From: Maribacter dokdonensis DSW-8
GTDB lineage: Bacteria; Bacteroidota; Bacteroidia; Flavobacteriales; Flavobacteriaceae
Direction: 5' to 3'
DNA: 64,000 nt
NCBI RefSeq assembly: GCF_001447995.1
Contig: NZ_LDPE01000001.1
Span: 806,001 to 870,000, forward strand
In this document: positions 12,171-19,609 of the stretch, piece after piece
How positions within the stretch are numbered: the stretch's first letter is position 1
Layout of the letters: each line of letters opens with the position of its first letter
Program-made: the position numbers and the translations under genes
The notes under the pieces: model-generated
The model's input: the letters and a program-made list of their open reading frames with translations, nothing else
Databases searched by the model: none
What the model was told of the DNA's origin: nothing

Positions 12171-12467
12171 ATGAAAAAAATTGTAGTTACTACAACCGAA
12201 GAATTGGCATTTATGATTAATAAATCTGTTGATGCCCAATTTACACAGCTGAAAAAATTTATGAGCGAACAGTTAAACCCTCCTAAGAGGAAATACACTG
12301 TTAAAGAAGCAGCGACGAAATTTAATGTTACTGATTTAACTATTAGAAACTGGATCAAAAAAGGTTACTTAAAAGGCGATAAAATTGGCAGAAGAGTGCT
12401 TATTGATGCTTCTGAGCTTGAAAAATCCCTTACCGAAATCAAATCACTTAAATACAAGAGATTATGA
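12171..12467 (+). CDS. Excisionase-family helix-turn-helix protein
   Basis: This 98-aa protein has a C-terminal HTH_17 (MerR-like excisionase) domain at about residues 42-90: KYTVKEAATKFNVTDLTIRN, then WIKKGYLKGDKIGRRVLIDA. The winged HTH and the GRR-VLID strand are the hallmarks of small Bacteroidota excisionase or regulator proteins. The N-terminal 40 residues look like a dimerisation helix. Its stop overlaps the next start by 4 bp, so it is translationally coupled to 12464 and 12790. The likely role is directing excision or controlling replication genes of the element. Confidence 0.85.
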   Translation: MKKIVVTTTEELAFMINKSVDAQFTQLKKFMSEQLNPPKRKYTVKEAATKFNVTDLTIRNWIKKGYLKGDKIGRRVLIDASELEKSLTEIKSLKYKRL

Positions 12468-12793
12468 ATTCATTTTTTCAGCAACACGGCTTTTCAATTG
12501 AAAACATTGAAATTCAATTAAGACAAATTACATCTCAAATCGAATTTAATAAAACTAAATACCCCTTGGATGTTGAAGCTAACCTATTCTTTGACTGGTG
12601 TCTTAAAAGATTCGATATAATTATCGGTCTAGTAAAATTTAATCCAAGATTTGGATGGTCGGAAATTCAAAAAGAAATGGACAGGTTGTTTCGATTAGAC
12701 AATAGCTTGACAGGATTTCAATTGAATTTAGACTTTGCAATAACCGATACACCTAACAGAGCATTAATAAAAAGAAATTTTTCAAAATTATGA
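12464..12793 (+). CDS. Small hypothetical protein between HTH and primase-helicase genes
   Basis: This 109-aa protein overlaps both neighbours by 4 bp (ATGA-type coupling) and is therefore certainly part of the three-gene unit. It is mostly helical, with an aromatic middle (ANLFFDWCLKRFDIIIGLVK) and no cysteine cluster, signal peptide or known motif that I can see. Its position suggests an accessory role in replication or excision of the element, but that is inference only. Confidence 0.65.
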   Translation: MNSFFQQHGFSIENIEIQLRQITSQIEFNKTKYPLDVEANLFFDWCLKRFDIIIGLVKFNPRFGWSEIQKEMDRLFRLDNSLTGFQLNLDFAITDTPNRALIKRNFSKL

Positions 12794-14007
12794 ATATACA
12801 ACTTAAAGAAAAGCCAACATACATACGCATTGGCACTGAATATTATAAAATTGTTGAAATCCCATTATTTAGTGGTGATAGTTTAAAAACCATTAAAAAA
12901 TGGAAGAAATCAGAAATCATTACTGACGAAGGCAGAGATGCATTGAGTAGTATTAAAAAGTATGACGGCTTTTGTTTTATTCCTTCACATACAAACTATC
13001 AGCAAGAAATTAAGAATTTTTACAATCAGTATGAGGAAATAGATATAAAACCTAAACCGGGAGATTTCACTGAGACCATAAATTTCCTAACACATATTTT
13101 TGGAGAGCAATTAGAAATAGGTTTGGATTATTTAACCATTATATGGCGTTATCCCACACAGATACTCCCCATTCTATGTCTTGTCAGCGATGAGCGACAT
13201 ACCGGCAAGACAACATTTCTAAACTGGCTAAAACTCATTTTCCAAGGCAATATGACCATTAATAAAAATGAAGACTTTAGAAGTCGGTTCAATGCCGATT
13301 GGGCGTCTAAATCAATAGTTGCAGTTGATGAAGTACTCCTGGACAAAAAAGAGGATAGTGAACGTATTAAAAACCTTTCTACTGCAGTTAGCTACAAGAC
13401 AGAATCCAAAGGTGTAGACAAAGTAGAATCTTTCTTCATCGGTAAATTCATATTATGTTCTAATAATGAGACAAATTTTATACAGGTTGATGAAAAGGAA
13501 ATTAGATATTGGGTGATTAAAGTACACACCCTACCACAGGTTAACGGAGACCCAAAATATTTAGACAAACTCCGTTTAGAGTTGCCACATTTTATCGACC
13601 ATTTAAACAAACGTAAAATTTCCTCGCCAAATAAAACTAGAATGTGGTTTACAAAACAGCAAATACATACCACGGCTTTAGAAAAACTAGTTAATGGAAA
13701 TAGAACGTATTTAGATAAAGAAATACAAGAGATCATTTTAGATGATTTTATAAAGTATGAAGTTGATGAGATAAGTTATTCACTTGGTGATTTAGTAGAC
13801 AAACTCTCAAAAAATAATATAAGAACATCTACTTTTAAAATTTCAGATGCATTAAGGACAAAATTCGGGCTAACCAGCACTAATGGCTCATACAGCAAGT
13901 ACAGTCTAATATTGAATAACAAAAATGAATATATTGTTGTAGCAGATAAGTCAAAAGGTAGATATTTCACCTTCTTGAAGAAAGATTTAGAAGAATCGAT
14001 ACAATAA
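12790..14007 (+). CDS. Primase-helicase-like P-loop ATPase (DUF5906-like)
   Basis: This 405-aa protein has an SF3-helicase-like core. A Walker A-type stretch lies at residues 134-141 (DERHTGKT), a Walker B at SIVAVDEVLL, and the downstream GKFILCSNNETNFI motif is typical of phage and plasmid primase-helicases. A C-terminal wing-like segment (NIRTSTFKISDALRTKFG) may bind DNA. Such proteins unwind an origin and start replication of mobile elements. It overlaps the preceding gene by 4 bp and is followed directly by the 43-bp repeat block, which fits a replication module. The Walker A lacks the usual first glycine (it reads SDERHTGKT), as in several DUF5906-type proteins. Confidence 0.8.
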   Translation: MNIQLKEKPTYIRIGTEYYKIVEIPLFSGDSLKTIKKWKKSEIITDEGRDALSSIKKYDGFCFIPSHTNYQQEIKNFYNQYEEIDIKPKPGDFTETINFLTHIFGEQLEIGLDYLTIIWRYPTQILPILCLVSDERHTGKTTFLNWLKLIFQGNMTINKNEDFRSRFNADWASKSIVAVDEVLLDKKEDSERIKNLSTAVSYKTESKGVDKVESFFIGKFILCSNNETNFIQVDEKEIRYWVIKVHTLPQVNGDPKYLDKLRLELPHFIDHLNKRKISSPNKTRMWFTKQQIHTTALEKLVNGNRTYLDKEIQEIILDDFIKYEVDEISYSLGDLVDKLSKNNIRTSTFKISDALRTKFGLTSTNGSYSKYSLILNNKNEYIVVADKSKGRYFTFLKKDLEESIQ

Positions 14008-14731
14008 TAGCTGTTGCAATGTTGAATTAAATTTTAAAACTATGTACGCCAAATACTTAGAACACAACTTTTAGTCAACAATGAATCGACAATCAATAAC
14101 ATATCAATATTTTGCATGTTGACAAGTTGTTGACTTAAAGTTTATTTTAAAACTCCTTATCTCATTACCCTCAAGGTATTATTCAACAATTCGACAAAAA
14201 GATATAAAACTTTAAATTCATAATTTTATAACTATGTGCGTTACACAATTTTTTACAATTTCTTTCTAGCGAACAGAGCCTACCTAGTTTTCACGTTCGA
14301 AAACTATTGCCTACCCTAAGTTCCATCCTAAAACAACCATCACCAACCCAAGCCTACCCAATGTATTATACTTAAATAACCATCACCCACCATAGCCTAC
14401 TATAAATTCTACCCTGATATATCCATCAATTACCCTAGCCTACCCTAAGTTCTACCGTGAAACAACCATCACCTACCCTAGCTTACCCTAAGTGCTACCC
14501 TTCGCCACACCATACATCAACCATTACCCATCCTAACAACCCTAGGTACTGCCATTTTAAAACCATCACTTAACCTTATTTATTACTAGTCATTTTTCTA
14601 AAAAAATTAACAGCGCATTACTTGATTATAATTCTTCTTTTTCATGTTTAAAAAAAAATAAAATAATATCAAGGGTTACCTTTTAATAAATCTGCTATTA
14701 ACTATAAAACAAACCATAATTCTAAAAAAAA
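14008..14731. other. 724-bp non-coding region with repeats; candidate origin
   Basis: No convincing gene is present between the primase-helicase and the HNH gene. The first 290 bp are AT-rich with several gtcaac/ttgac words, including gttgacaagttgttgac near 14120-14136. The middle holds the degenerate 43-bp repeats. The last 150 bp lead into the HNH gene and should contain its promoter. The location right after a replication protein makes an origin of replication the most natural reading. Confidence 0.5.
14308..14577 (+). repeat. Six degenerate 43-bp tandem repeats, almost G-free on the + strand
   Basis: Six contiguous units can be aligned: 14308-14350, 14351-14393, 14394-14436, 14437-14479, 14480-14534 (12 bp longer) and 14535-14577, with a partial unit before them. 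The best conserved parts are agcctaccctaagttctacc at the start and aaacaaccatcacctaccct at the end of the unit. The + strand is very poor in G and rich in CCC/CC, so the opposite strand has GGGTAGG-like runs. There are no unique spacers, so this is not a CRISPR. Iteron-like origin or structural DNA is possible. Confidence 0.8.
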
Positions 14732-15034
14732 ATGAATACAGCAGAGAACAAAAGTATTATTCAATTTAACACATATCAGAACCTTTTAAAAACCCCTCAA
14801 TGGAAGAAAAAGAGAAATTTGATTTTGAGCCGCGACAAAAATCAATGTCAAAATTGCACTAGCAACAAAAACCTACAAGTACATCATAGACAATATCATT
14901 TCAATCAAAATCTAAAGAAATTTATTAATCCTTGGGAGTATAATAATAAATACTTAATAACTCTCTGTGAAAAATGTCATCACAATGGACATACTATATT
15001 TAAAGTTCCTGTAATCAATATAAAAAATAAATAA
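14732..15034 (+). CDS. HNH endonuclease
   Basis: This 100-aa protein is a compact HNH/McrA-type nuclease. It has two CxxC zinc pairs (CQNC and CEKC), the LQVHHRQY motif that supplies the catalytic and metal histidines, a central asparagine region (NPWEYNNKYL), and the terminal CHHNGH. It lacks a phage packaging context (no terminase or portal nearby), so it is more likely a nuclease of a conflict system than a packaging enzyme. It ends 1 bp before the next gene, and the three genes 14732-16592 look like one operon. Whether it acts alone or with the 188-aa and DUF4407 proteins cannot be told from sequence. Confidence 0.85.
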   Translation: MNTAENKSIIQFNTYQNLLKTPQWKKKRNLILSRDKNQCQNCTSNKNLQVHHRQYHFNQNLKKFINPWEYNNKYLITLCEKCHHNGHTIFKVPVINIKNK

Positions 15035-15035
15035 A

Positions 15036-15602
15036 ATGAGCATTTTAAAAAACATCTTCAGATTTAAAACAGATCAAAAACCAGAATTAGAAATGAACTT
15101 AACTAAAACAACACAACCATCAAATTCCAACACGTTCCCGTCTAAGGACTTATTTATAGAGGAACAGTATCTTGATGAAAAAGAACAACAGAAAGAATCA
15201 GTAAATTTAATTACACAATATTTAGATAAGGACTTTTATCAGTTAGGTGTTACTGAAGGTTTCACTATGCACTCAAATGAAGCTGCCCAGTCAAGAATAA
15301 AAATTATTAAATCAGATTTTCGAAATATTCTAAATCAATTAATGAATAAAAACAGCGAAAATATTCTTAAGCTTAAAAATACTGCCATAGAAGTAGCGGA
15401 TATTTCTAAAGAGTTAAAAGAGAAAATTGAAAACCAAATAGAATTCTTAACCGAAGAAAATTTAAATTTTAATCAAGAAAAGATTTATTCTGCAGAAGGT
15501 GAAGGTCTTGTAATGTCTGCTATACATAACTATCGCCAAGGCTTTACTTCTGGATTAAAAAGTCATTTAGACATGGAAAACCTATTAATAAAAAATAATT
15601 AA
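15036..15602 (+). CDS. Unknown helical protein in the HNH/DUF4407 operon
   Basis: This 188-aa protein starts 1 bp after the HNH stop and ends 3 bp before the DUF4407 gene, so it is tightly coupled to both. It has no signal peptide or membrane segment. Residues 1-60 are polar and likely disordered, and residues 60-185 are strongly helical with a conserved-looking core (QYLDKDFYQLGVTEGFTMHS) and a glycine-containing end (YRQGFTSGLKSHLD). I do not recognise the family. The tight spacing suggests a cytosolic partner of the DUF4407 membrane protein. Confidence 0.7.
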   Translation: MSILKNIFRFKTDQKPELEMNLTKTTQPSNSNTFPSKDLFIEEQYLDEKEQQKESVNLITQYLDKDFYQLGVTEGFTMHSNEAAQSRIKIIKSDFRNILNQLMNKNSENILKLKNTAIEVADISKELKEKIENQIEFLTEENLNFNQEKIYSAEGEGLVMSAIHNYRQGFTSGLKSHLDMENLLIKNN

Positions 15603-15605
15603 AAG

Positions 15606-16592
15606 ATGTTAAAACTATCCTCAGCCATTATTGGCGAAAATTACAGCAACGTTTCGAATTTTCAACCATCAAGTAAACGTAAGGTTAAGCTTTTAGCTAC
15701 TTGTTTAATGATACCAGTAATTCTATGGTTTATAACAGGTTTTTTGACTAGCAAAATAACGATGAACCATAATTTACCTTTAGCCATTACTATAGGTATA
15801 ATATCTGCTTTCTTAGTATATCTAATAGAAAGAACGATAATACTATCTGGTGGTGGATGGATTATATTAATATTCAGAATACTTCTTGGTTTTATAATTG
15901 CTAGCCTAGGTGCAGTTACTTTAGATATTGCAATTTTCAAGAATGACATTGACAATAAAATAAATAATTATAAACTTGAATATTTAGATTCCATAGAACA
16001 AGATTTTCAAATATTGCACTCAACTGATTTAGATAATAAAGCACTACTTGTAGAAAGAGCGTATCATGACTCACAGAAAGCACAAAAAAAATACGTTGAC
16101 GAGCTACAAGGTAAAAAAGGTAATAGTAGTGGCTTAAGTGGAAATGGAGCAGTTGCCACAAAACTTGGACTAATAGCTGAGACATCGCTTAAAAAATATT
16201 TACAACAAGAAAGAGAGTTGCAAAATATTAAAGCATCAAAAGAACTAAACCTAAGTGATAAATTAAATCAAGCTAGTATTAATTTTAATGCTGATGGGCT
16301 TTTGATAAAAATCAAAGCGCTCAATGAGTTAATTGATGAAGATTCAAATCTAAAAAAAGTTTATATTTTGTTTACTTGCTTCATTTTTATGCTAGAATTT
16401 ATCGTTGTTATAGTAAAAACAACGAGTAAAAAATCTGTAGATGAAGAAATAGAATCTTTTAAAGATTATTCTACTCTATTAAAAATGAATCAGTACAAAA
16501 AACTGTTGAGTAGTAGTGACCATGCTATTGTTAATTTACCTCAAATTGCAAAAGCTAATATGCTATTAGAAACTACTAGACCCAGATATTGA
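15606..16592 (+). CDS. DUF4407 membrane protein
   Basis: This 328-aa protein matches the DUF4407 pattern. Hydrophobic segments lie at about residues 29-50, 55-73 and 80-100, followed by a long charged coiled-coil stretch (about 110-250) and a last membrane segment near 252-275 (VYILFTCFIFMLEFIVVIVK). The coiled coil has the typical KAQKKYVDELQGKKG and GLIAETSLKKYLQQERELQ features. DUF4407 proteins are common in Bacteroidota and their function is not established. Here the gene closes the HNH/188-aa/DUF4407 operon and is 170 bp upstream of a sigma-factor operon. A membrane sensor or effector role is possible but unproven. Confidence 0.85.
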   Translation: MLKLSSAIIGENYSNVSNFQPSSKRKVKLLATCLMIPVILWFITGFLTSKITMNHNLPLAITIGIISAFLVYLIERTIILSGGGWIILIFRILLGFIIASLGAVTLDIAIFKNDIDNKINNYKLEYLDSIEQDFQILHSTDLDNKALLVERAYHDSQKAQKKYVDELQGKKGNSSGLSGNGAVATKLGLIAETSLKKYLQQERELQNIKASKELNLSDKLNQASINFNADGLLIKIKALNELIDEDSNLKKVYILFTCFIFMLEFIVVIVKTTSKKSVDEEIESFKDYSTLLKMNQYKKLLSSSDHAIVNLPQIAKANMLLETTRPRY

Positions 16593-16715
16593 TTTATAGA
16601 ATCTTTGAAAATGAGAGTATCAATTTTTAATTATTTAGAGGTTAATTATGAAAGAACTCTAATAAAATAAAATTCTTCAGTCATAAGTAGAATGATTTAT
16701 TTAATTTGCTATCAC

Positions 16716-16731
16716 GTTCAAAATATTGAAC
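16716..16731. promoter_or_regulatory. Palindrome upstream of the sigma factor gene
   Basis: The sequence gttcaaaatattgaac is a perfect inverted repeat of six bases (gttcaa/ttgaac) around aata, 31 bp before the sigma factor ATG. Its place between the DUF4407 gene and the sigma factor suggests an operator or the core of a promoter that controls the four-gene operon. It lacks a U-rich tail, so it is not a terminator. Confidence 0.5.
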
Positions 16732-16761
16732 AATTACGATTACAAATAAAATAAATCTATA

Positions 16762-17346
16762 ATGTCTGATAAAGAGTTAATAGAATTAATTAAGGAAGAC
16801 CACGACTACCTTGGCTACATTTATAAAAACAATAAAGATTATTGTATTTCATTTTTGAGAAATATGTTTCCTAAGACAAGCTCTGATGATTTGAACGATA
16901 TTTTTCAAGAAGCCATCATCATTTTATATGAAAATATAGTAAATGATGATTTTCAGTTAACATCTACTATTCAAACTTATTTAAATTCTGTTTGTCGATT
17001 TCAAATATTAAATAAATTCAGATCTGATAAAAAAAAGGTAAATCACGATAATAACTTTGAGATTATTGTTGACAAGTTGAATTATGACAACTCTATTCAA
17101 GATAGTTTACAACCCATAGAGCAGTCCGAAGAAACACAATTTAACGCAATAGAAAGAGCTTTAAAGGCTATTGAAAAAGCCGGAGGTAATTGTTACGAAC
17201 TGCTCACTTTATTTTGGTACCATAAGAAATCAGTTGAAGAATTAACTACACATTTTGGTTATAGTAACAGTTCGAATACTAAAAACCAGAAGTATAAATG
17301 TCAAAAAAGATTGCAGAAACTAGCAATAAATTATCAAAATGGATAG
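16762..17346 (+). CDS. ECF-type RNA polymerase sigma factor
   Basis: This 194-aa sigma-70 family protein has region 2 at about residues 20-95, including DDLNDIFQEAIIILYENI (the DxxQE-like core-binding helix) and FQILNKFRSDKKK. Region 4 lies at about 130-190, with YHKKSVEELTTHFGYSNSSN as the DNA-binding helix-turn-helix. It should redirect RNA polymerase to a small set of promoters, probably including its own. The next gene starts 8 bp before its stop and encodes a membrane protein that fits the place of an anti-sigma factor. It belongs to the sigma type seen next to CHAT protease genes in Bacteroidota rather than the housekeeping ECF type at 47.6-49.4 kb. Confidence 0.85.
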   Translation: MSDKELIELIKEDHDYLGYIYKNNKDYCISFLRNMFPKTSSDDLNDIFQEAIIILYENIVNDDFQLTSTIQTYLNSVCRFQILNKFRSDKKKVNHDNNFEIIVDKLNYDNSIQDSLQPIEQSEETQFNAIERALKAIEKAGGNCYELLTLFWYHKKSVEELTTHFGYSNSSNTKNQKYKCQKRLQKLAINYQNG

Positions 17347-18424
17347 TAAAACAAAAGAGATAGTTAAAGAAATTTTCTCGCCCATATTAAAGGATTATTT
17401 TGAAACATTTCCACAGAATATAGATTGGTCATCCATAACAAATGCTTTTTTATTTTATGAAAAAGACGCGAAACTAGTATACACTGAAATTTATAAACTA
17501 GAACCAAAAGACCCAGAGATATTAATTACACAGTTATCAGAATTATATGATGAATTTGCCAATCAAATGGCTGAACAATTTGTTTTAGATAGTTCTAATT
17601 CCGATTATGAAATATTAAACAATGAAACTAATTCTATATTTAAAGAGAAAGTAGAATTTTACAATGTTTTTAAAAATGTAATAACTAAAGTAGAGCGTAA
17701 TAGAATTATAAATAAACTACCCAATCTTGCGGAGCATGTAGATTTTCTATTATCTGATAATGATATTGAAAATGCTATTAAAAAAAAAGGTCGTGAAGAT
17801 TTAAAGGTTAAGTTTAATAAATGGGATATAGAACTTAATAAAGATAAAAATTATACTGATTATAATGTAGGAAATTTAGAAAATGAAACATTAGTAAATG
17901 AACCTGCAATTGATTACAAAAGCGAGTATAAAAAAATAAATCCAAAGGGTAAAGTAATCAACTTATCAATTATTAAATATGCTGTAGCAGCATGCGTAAT
18001 TTTAGCAATAGGTATATTTTACTTCAATAAAAATAACAACAAATTTAGTGACCCTCCAATAAAAAAATATGAACAATTATCTTTTCAATCAATTCAAGTT
18101 ATTTCAGATAAAGGTTTAGGCTATTCGAATTCATCAAATGATCATAAAATAAGACTTATTTTCGAAAACCCCTCAAAACAAAACAAACCTAAAAAGGATA
18201 TATTAGATAATGATTATCTATTTGATGGAAAAACATTAATAATCTACACTGAAATAGATTCGCCAGAAATAAAAATCATTCAACTAGATGAGGAGAATAA
18301 ATATTTAAAATTCAACGATAATTTTTATGAACTTAAATTACATACAGATCCAGTAAACATGAAAGTAATTAATGATAATAATATTACTGAGCAATTAGAA
18401 AAAATAATTTTTATAAATGAATAA
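17339..18424 (+). CDS. Single-pass membrane protein, anti-sigma candidate
   Basis: This 361-aa protein overlaps the sigma factor gene by 8 bp. Residues 1-205 are cytosolic, acidic and helical. One membrane segment lies at about 209-230 (IIKYAVAACVILAIGIFYF), and a beta-rich C-terminal part of about 130 residues would face the periplasm. This topology, together with the gene position, is that of a transmembrane anti-sigma factor. No ZAS zinc motif (HxxxCxxC) is visible, so it is not a classical anti-sigma protein. It overlaps the following peptidase gene by 8 bp, so all three are translationally coupled. The anti-sigma role is inferred. Confidence 0.7.
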   Translation: MDSKTKEIVKEIFSPILKDYFETFPQNIDWSSITNAFLFYEKDAKLVYTEIYKLEPKDPEILITQLSELYDEFANQMAEQFVLDSSNSDYEILNNETNSIFKEKVEFYNVFKNVITKVERNRIINKLPNLAEHVDFLLSDNDIENAIKKKGREDLKVKFNKWDIELNKDKNYTDYNVGNLENETLVNEPAIDYKSEYKKINPKGKVINLSIIKYAVAACVILAIGIFYFNKNNNKFSDPPIKKYEQLSFQSIQVISDKGLGYSNSSNDHKIRLIFENPSKQNKPKKDILDNDYLFDGKTLIIYTEIDSPEIKIIQLDEENKYLKFNDNFYELKLHTDPVNMKVINDNNITEQLEKIIFINE

Positions 18425-19556
18425 ATTAATCATTTTAATATTTACTTTTTTCTATTGCAATTTTACTATTGCCCAAGAAGATTTATCTAGCACTGACCAA
18501 ATTACGGAAGTTTTCCACCAACTTGTTTCTGCTTATGGAAACTCTAAAACTTCACCAAAACTTAAGATTATATCAACAGGAAAGCAAAAAACTCCAGCAA
18601 TATATTTTGCGTCTCCTACACCGACCATTAGAGTAGATAATAATTTAATTCAAATCTGTAGCCAGTTTGGAAAAGATAGCTCAAGTGCTCTTTCTATTAT
18701 TCTATCCCATGAACTTGCTCATTATTATGACGACCATACATTTTGTACTGATTTTGCGTTTGCGATTAGAAAAAACAACACTTATTTAAGTGGCAAATTA
18801 AAATCATTGAGTAAAAATGAAAAACTAGCCTTAGAAACTGAAGCTGACCACAAAGGTTTATTCTATTCTTGTATTGCAGGTTATAAGCCCTTTAACATCT
18901 ACCCAAAATTATTAGATGTAATCTATAGCGAATATCAGCTAAGTGAAAATATAGAAGGTTACCCAACTAAACAGGAAAGAAAAGATATAAGTTTAGTAGC
19001 TGAGATAAAAGCTAGTAAACTTAATACTCTTTTCTTAAAAGGTTTAGCTTCTATTAAAAAAGGAGATTACGATGGAGCTATTGATAATTTTAAAACTTTA
19101 AACAATTATTTTCCCTCACGTGAAAATTACAATAATCTTGGTGTAAGCCGAACATTAAAGGCACTATCTTTTATACCCATAAATAGATTATCAGCAAAAT
19201 ATCCTAATCGTTTTAGCTACCCATTAGCTTTAGATAAAATTAGTAGATTAAACCAACCTAGTAGCTCAAGAAATCTATATGAAATATCTAATGCTGATAT
19301 AATTGCGTTGTTGAAACTTGCTCAAAGAGATTTTGAAAAAGCAATAAGTTTAGATGAAAGTTACACCAAAGGTTATATCAATTTAGCCTGCGTATTTGAA
19401 CTATTAGACAACCCAATGGCATCTCTTGGTAAAATAAGAGAGCTCCCTGCAAAAGAGCGCAAAAGCAAAGAAGCATTAAGAATATCTGCTATATCATACT
19501 ACTCTTTAGATCAGAAAGATAAAGCCGATGCCATTTGGAAACAACTAAAATTATGA
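18417..19556 (+). CDS. Secreted M48-like metallopeptidase with TPR repeats
   Basis: This 379-aa protein has a signal peptide (residues 1-19, ending FTIAQ). Zinc ligands are visible as H98ELAH102 in SHELAHYYDDH, and the third ligand lies in the ETEADHKG (ExxxD) box about 40 residues later, the pattern of M48 gluzincins. The C-terminal half contains tetratricopeptide-like repeats (GDYDGAIDNFKTLNNYFP and DFEKAISLDESYTKGYINLA). The mature enzyme should be periplasmic or lipid-facing. It overlaps the membrane protein gene and lies 53 bp before the CHAT gene. A natural guess is that it cleaves, or is cleaved within, the adjacent signalling chain. Confidence 0.82.
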   Translation: MNKLIILIFTFFYCNFTIAQEDLSSTDQITEVFHQLVSAYGNSKTSPKLKIISTGKQKTPAIYFASPTPTIRVDNNLIQICSQFGKDSSSALSIILSHELAHYYDDHTFCTDFAFAIRKNNTYLSGKLKSLSKNEKLALETEADHKGLFYSCIAGYKPFNIYPKLLDVIYSEYQLSENIEGYPTKQERKDISLVAEIKASKLNTLFLKGLASIKKGDYDGAIDNFKTLNNYFPSRENYNNLGVSRTLKALSFIPINRLSAKYPNRFSYPLALDKISRLNQPSSSRNLYEISNADIIALLKLAQRDFEKAISLDESYTKGYINLACVFELLDNPMASLGKIRELPAKERKSKEALRISAISYYSLDQKDKADAIWKQLKL

Positions 19557-19609
19557 TTTTCCAAAAATTCATATTATTAGAATGAATTTAAATAATAACC
19601 TGTAATTGA

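Noticed and set aside
14277..14577. Possible CRISPR array
   Set aside because: The repeats are contiguous and degenerate with no unique spacers, and no cas gene is near.
14008..14731. Possible retron or other reverse-transcriptase RNA
   Set aside because: No reverse transcriptase gene is present in the element and no long fold-back is visible.
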